Shown here: in pieces, positions 59,985-64,000 of the stretch
How the letters are laid out: the number at the start of each line of letters is the position of its first letter
Position numbering within the stretch: position 1 is the first letter of the stretch
Assembly (NCBI GenBank): GCA_030068075.1
Contig: CM057826.1
Coordinates: 35,948,211-36,012,210 of the forward strand
DNA length: 64,000 nucleotides
Source of the DNA: Paguma larvata
Taxonomy: Eukaryota > Chordata > Mammalia > Carnivora > Viverridae
Reading direction: 5' to 3'
Notes under the pieces: generated by a model
Seen by the model: only the letters and a program-made list of their open reading frames with translations
Told to the model about the DNA's origin: nothing
Database searches by the model: none
Position numbers and translations under genes: made by a program

Positions 59985-60330
59985 ATTTGTTTATGCCACA
60001 CAGCTGGTGGAAGGAACGCAGCAAGGAGCTTACCATCTAGTTGGGGAGACAGAGAGATAAATAAGCTTGGCTTGGGTTCAGAAGTATGGGCAAAAGTTAG
60101 GGTTGGGGGATCCAATGAATACTTGTGAAGCATGCAGAGGCCACAGAGGCTCTGACTTCATGGGGTCCAGGAATCTAAATTTTAAGGCAGAGTTGGTTAA
60201 GTTGTGAGATGGACCAGAGCTTTAGGGTTGGGCCTAGGCTCTAGTGAGGCACTGGGTAACCCACAGGACTTGGAAGAGGAGGTCAAAGCACTGTGCTTAG
60301 CAGAAGGCCTGAGCAGAAGGCACAGAATCT
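59985..60330 (-). mobile_element. Possible L2-type fragment, inverted
   Basis: 'AAGGAGCTTACCATCTAGTT', 'GGGGAGACAGAGAGATAAAT' and 'AGAAGGCCTGAGCAGAAGGC' resemble an inverted L2 3' region. It faces the L2 piece just upstream. Confidence 0.45.
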
Positions 60331-60729
60331 CAACCCTGAAGAATCTCCCCAATCGGTGCACTTCAGCTCTCAAAATACTTCCTGAGAAGAAAGCATGAAT
60401 CCCAGGCTGTAGACTGACTTTGGCAGGTAAATAAACACTGACCGAGGAGCCCAACTTCATGTCCTTACTCTCTAATATTTTCATTTGGTTTAGGGGATGG
60501 GTCGCATTATGTCCCTTTTATTCTGAGTCTCCAGGTACTCAGACAAGAGTTTCAACCATATTTGAGCCCAGTCCAAACTTCTCTCTTACTCCACTCCCTT
60601 GGATCAAGTCTTCCGATGCTCGCCTAGGATTCCCTCTGTTAGTTGCAACACTGTAGTTATGGAAAAACAAAACACAACAGGAGAAACTCTGTGTGTATGT
60701 CTGTTTGTTTATTCCTCCTCACAATCTCC
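60331..60729. other. Unassigned DNA
   Basis: No recognised element. Confidence 0.35.
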
Positions 60730-61240
60730 TTAATACTGGTGTCTAACAACAGCCGAGGCGTTTTTCACGTTTAGCTCAAAACCTGTCTTGTTTTGTTTTT
60801 AATTTTGACTCCTGTGGATTCCATCTTAACTGAGATTAAAGATAGCAATAGGAAAAAGTTAAAATTACAAGTCAGTCGACTTAAACATCAGGAACCTACA
60901 CAGAAGAAAGTTTGTAATTGCTGGCTGATAATCCCCTTGGTATGTATAACCGGAGCTCGCCAGAATGCTGCCGGGGAATCGGCAGAGTGGGAATCAAGGA
61001 CTTCGGCTTCAGGCTAAAAAGTCAGGATAAGCTTGTGACTTACGTTGCCACCCATGACTCAAAGAACATCCATTCTTTCAGATGACAGCTTTTCTAGTTT
61101 AAAGCATACGCATGAAAAGTAACATGCCTTTCACTGATGCATCATTGTTACTGTGGTTTAACTTCTTAACCCCGCTTCCTGTTGAAGATTCTTCCATAAC
61201 TGAAGACCGTCTACGGCTTCAGAAACTAATTACATTGCCA
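60730..61240. promoter_or_regulatory. Candidate conserved enhancer-like element
   Basis: Unique sequence with retained CpGs and clustered regulatory words: TAATCC (60,929-60,934), AP-1 TGACTCA (61,055-61,061) and MEIS-like TGACAG (61,083-61,088). The plus strand is open for 74 codons (60,793-61,017) without a known domain. A young-looking SINE has landed at its right edge. Regulatory function is inference. Confidence 0.3.
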
Positions 61241-61260
61241 CCTACTAGAAATGGAAAAAA

Positions 61261-61481
61261 GGGGCGCCTGGGTGGCTCAGTCAGTTAAGTGTCCGACTTT
61301 GGCTCAGGTCAGGATCTCACGGTCTGTGAGTTCGAGCCCCGCGTCAGGCTCTATGCTGATGGCTCAGAGCCTGGAGCCTGCTTCGGATTCTGTGTCTCCC
61401 TCTCTCTCTGACCCTCCTCCACTCATGCTTTGTCTCTCCTACTCTCAAAAATAAATAAAAACATAAAAAAATTTAAAAAAA
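61261..61481 (+). mobile_element. CAN-SINE, near consensus
   Basis: Plus-oriented full-length SINE with box A-like TGGCTCAGTCAGTT and intact box B GAGTTCGAGCCCC (61,328-61,340). Perfect 14-bp duplication AGAAATGGAAAAAA (61,247-61,260 and 61,482-61,495). It is a Pol III-type promoter in form, but no claim of activity is made. Confidence 0.97.
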
Positions 61482-61495
61482 AGAAATGGAAAAAA

Positions 61496-61720
61496 ATTTA
61501 GGAAAACAGTCTCATTTGAGATGCGGATTGGAATTATTTTTAAACAAATTCATAATTTGGGTGATTTTGCAAAGGAAAAGCTCTTCCTGACAATTCATGT
61601 AACTAGTAAAATAATTGTTTCTTGGTGAGCTCTGTTTTGATTTGAAATCAACATATGTTTGTAAAAACATGACTATTAAAACTTTTTTTTTTTTTTTTTT
61701 AGCTTTTAACAGGTCACTCT
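61496..61720. other. Unassigned DNA with T19 run
   Basis: No recognised element apart from a T-run at 61,683-61,700. Confidence 0.4.
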
Positions 61721-61730
61721 AAGAGGACCA

Positions 61731-61876
61731 TCTTTATTTTATTTTAAAAGGTTTTTTAAAATATAATTTATTGTCAAGTGGGCTAACATGCAGTGTGTAC
61801 AGTGTGCTCTTGGTTTTAGGGGCAGGTTCCCGTGGTTCGTGGCTTACATACAACACCCAGTGCTCATTCTAACATT
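61731..61876 (-). mobile_element. Felid-type L1 3' end, inverted
   Basis: Inverted young carnivore/felid L1 tail: T-rich tail complement, 'AATTTATTGTCAAGTGGGCT', 'ACAGTGTGCTCTTGGTTTTA' and 'CATACAACACCCAGTGCTCA'. It stops abruptly at a SINE in the same orientation. Confidence 0.85.
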
Positions 61877-62070
61877 ATTTTTAAAGTTTTATTGTTTGTT
61901 TATCTTAAGAGAGACAGAGACAGCACAAGTCAGGGAGGGGCAGAGAGCGACTAAGAATCCCAAGTGGGCAGAGCCCACGCAGGGCTTGAACACACAAAAC
62001 TGTGAGATCACGACCTGAGCTGAAATCAAGGGTGGGACGTTTAACCGACTAAGCCACCCAAAGAGGCCCA
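61877..62070 (-). mobile_element. CAN-SINE joined to the 5' end of a truncated L1, inverted
   Basis: Inverted SINE with a T-rich tail complement at the L1 junction and a head at about 62,040-62,070 whose terminal GGTGCCCC is altered. No duplication flanks the SINE alone. AAGAGGACCA at 61,721-61,730 and 62,071-62,080 flanks the L1 plus SINE as one unit. Confidence 0.9.
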
Positions 62071-62083
62071 AAGAGGACCACTT

Positions 62084-62469
62084 CTAAGGTCACCAGCACA
62101 GCAATGCCATACCCCACATGCACGGACACCAGGCACATTATTAAAACTTATCCATTTGAATAATTTCATATTGTGTACCAGAAAAGCATAAAATAGCTCA
62201 GAAAATGTAAACTTCTGTTAGTATTTACAATTTATTTTCATTGATTATCTTTGAATCATGAAGTGTTATTGCTGCCTTCAATTTGAATTTTTAAGAAATG
62301 TCTCATTTTATGTGTTTTCATACAGATTTAAATAAAAAGCCAATATCCCGATGTTATTTATTTAACATTTCTTCTATACCCTTTGTTCAGTTTTACCTAA
62401 TGTTGACATCCTATACACCATGGAACATTTATCAAAATTAAGAAATTATCATTGGTACATTCTATGAAC
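62084..62469. other. Unassigned AT-rich DNA
   Basis: No recognised element. Confidence 0.4.
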
Positions 62470-62484
62470 TAAACTATAGATCTT

Positions 62485-62682
62485 TTTTAATGTTTATTTA
62501 TTTTTGAGGGAGAGAGAGAGACAGAGGCGTGAGCAAGGTAGGGACAGAGAGAGAGGGAGTCACAGAATCCAGGCTCCGAGCTGTCAGCACAGAGCCTGAC
62601 ACGGGACTCGAACTCACTGACCACGAGATTATGACCTGAGCAGAAGCTGGACACTTAACCGACTGAGCCACCCAGGTGCCCC
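62485..62682 (-). mobile_element. CAN-SINE, inverted
   Basis: Inverted SINE with a short deletion in the middle (AGAATCCAGGCTCCGAG). Flanks TAAACTATAGATCTT (62,470-62,484) and TAAACTTATAGATCTT (62,683-62,698) are a duplication differing by one base. Confidence 0.96.
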
Positions 62683-62698
62683 TAAACTTATAGATCTT

Positions 62699-64000
62699 AT
62701 TTGGATTTCTCTACTTTTTCCAAATGCCATTATATATTTGTCCAAACTCATGCAATGTTCAACACCAAGAGAGAACTGTAATGTAAACTGTAGACTCTGG
62801 GTAATTTGGTGTGTCCATATAGGTTACATCTAGGTAACAAATGTACCACTTTAGTGGGAAATACGGACAGTAAAGGGATGCTATGCAGGTGTACGTGCGT
62901 GTGTGTGGGGGTAAATGAGTAATCTTACTACCTTCCTCTCAGTTTTGCTGGGACACTTAAACTGCCCTGAAAAGCATTAGTTTTAATAATAAATTAGTTG
63001 ACTATTTTTTTATATATGTAGTTTCCAAGTTCCTGATGACGTGCCCTTTGATACATGCATCCACCTTTTTGCCAATAACAGCACACTATCTTGATTATTA
63101 AAGTTTCTTAGGACATCTTAAAACTGCATAGTGTGAATTCTTCAGTTTTGTTCACTGTTTTAAGAACTGTTTTAACTTTAAGAATTTTAGTTTTAGTTAC
63201 TTTGCATTTCCTGAGAAATCAGATCTATCATTACTTATATAGATCAAGGTGGCAGAATTTGGCATCAAAATGATTTGGTAAAGGAGAAATATACTTATGT
63301 GTGCTGTCAATTAAATGCATGTAAGTGAATGTGAATAAAGGGTAAAATTGTCGGTTAAATAAGAAACATCTGGCTTTTGGGATAGGGTTACAAATTAAGC
63401 ATACTAATGGCACGTTTTTAAATGAGTCCTTTAAAAATATATTTAAATGTATGTCTTAAAAACAAAACAACATAGATGTGGAAGAAAGTTTTGTTCAAAG
63501 AGCTTAATATGGTAAAATGTACCTTGCCACGTTTTAAATTTATAAGATCCTATAATGTCCTCTATTATTCTTTGTTCTTTCACTTGATGTCTGGATGAAT
63601 TCATAGTGAACTCAATTATCACCTCTATATTCTTGGCTCAAAACATGATACTGTAATTTTGATTATTTACTTATTTGTATACACATATCCTCTAAAACAC
63701 GGGTTTCTCGGTAATAAAAATATACAGTAAGCATAGATATTTAAAAATATTGATGAAAATCTGGAATAATATTTTAACCACAATATAACTCTTAAATTAT
63801 CTGCAGAAGGATTCACTGCTATGGTTCTTGTAAGTAAATTTTACACAGAGCAGACATAGGATATGAAATAATACAAATATGTTGTGTTGCAGTAAGAACC
63901 GTACTTTTATTGCTACACGTTATGCTATCAATAGTTACATTAAATCCTATTTAAGAGGCTAGTTCTAGTGTATGTACCTATTTCAAATGTAACTTCCTAA
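62699..64000. other. Unassigned AT-rich DNA
   Basis: 1.3 kb with no recognised transposon or gene up to the window edge. Confidence 0.45.

Noticed and set aside
61261..61481. tRNA gene
   Set aside because: The boxes A and B belong to a CAN-SINE head. No cloverleaf with a paired acceptor stem or proper anticodon arm is kept, and the unit has a SINE tail and target duplications.

Overview
This window looks like noncoding nuclear DNA from a cat-family carnivore (Felidae). The main evidence is 24 copies of a tRNA-derived SINE with the carnivore CAN-SINE layout: a tRNA-like head with box A and box B, a CT-rich middle, and an AATAAA/A-rich tail. There is also a felid-type L1 3' end near 61.74-61.87 kb. 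Older layers shared by placental mammals are present too: MIR, L2, L1M, a MaLR LTR of MLT1 type, MER5A and another hAT fragment. I found no protein-coding gene, exon series, tRNA, rRNA or other RNA gene that I could defend. All open frames are short, and the longer ones fall in L2 or L1 remnants, SINEs or simple repeats. The window is therefore intergenic, or lies inside a very large intron.

Layout. 0-12.6 kb is a mosaic of SINEs, MIRs, an L2 stretch (5.75-6.93 kb) and L1 tails, separated by unassigned AT-rich DNA. 12.7-17.8 kb is one long degenerate L1 carrying about a full-length ORF2, interrupted by a SINE with clean target-site duplications. 17.8-18.8 kb is a nested pile: a MIR split by an L1 tail, a hAT fragment and a nearly complete MER5A. 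21.3-23.1 kb holds two L2 pieces, one split by an MLT1-type LTR.

23.3-30.7 kb is the cleanest part of the window, with no recognisable transposon apart from short tracts. It sits in an 18.6-kb stretch with no SINE (13.8-32.4 kb). It contains the most enhancer-like sequence, near 27.4-27.7 and 29.0-29.4 kb. 32-50 kb is again SINE, L1, MIR and L2 rich, with three adjacent MIRs at 45.3-45.8 kb, a tandem SINE pair at 46.7-47.2 kb and a SINE-in-SINE nest at 49.7-50.1 kb. 50.3-61.2 kb is mostly unassigned DNA with one young SINE (53.66 kb), two TG-rich microsatellites and an L2 piece. The last 3 kb holds an intact-looking SINE, an unusual L1-SINE composite flanked by one shared 10-bp duplication, and a further SINE.

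No genes work together here. The functional content, if any, is regulatory. I found no convincing new biological system. The best leads are the L1-SINE composite, the repeat-poor block with candidate conserved elements, and the recent SINE insertion. Repeat family names rest on recalled consensus patterns, not on a database search.
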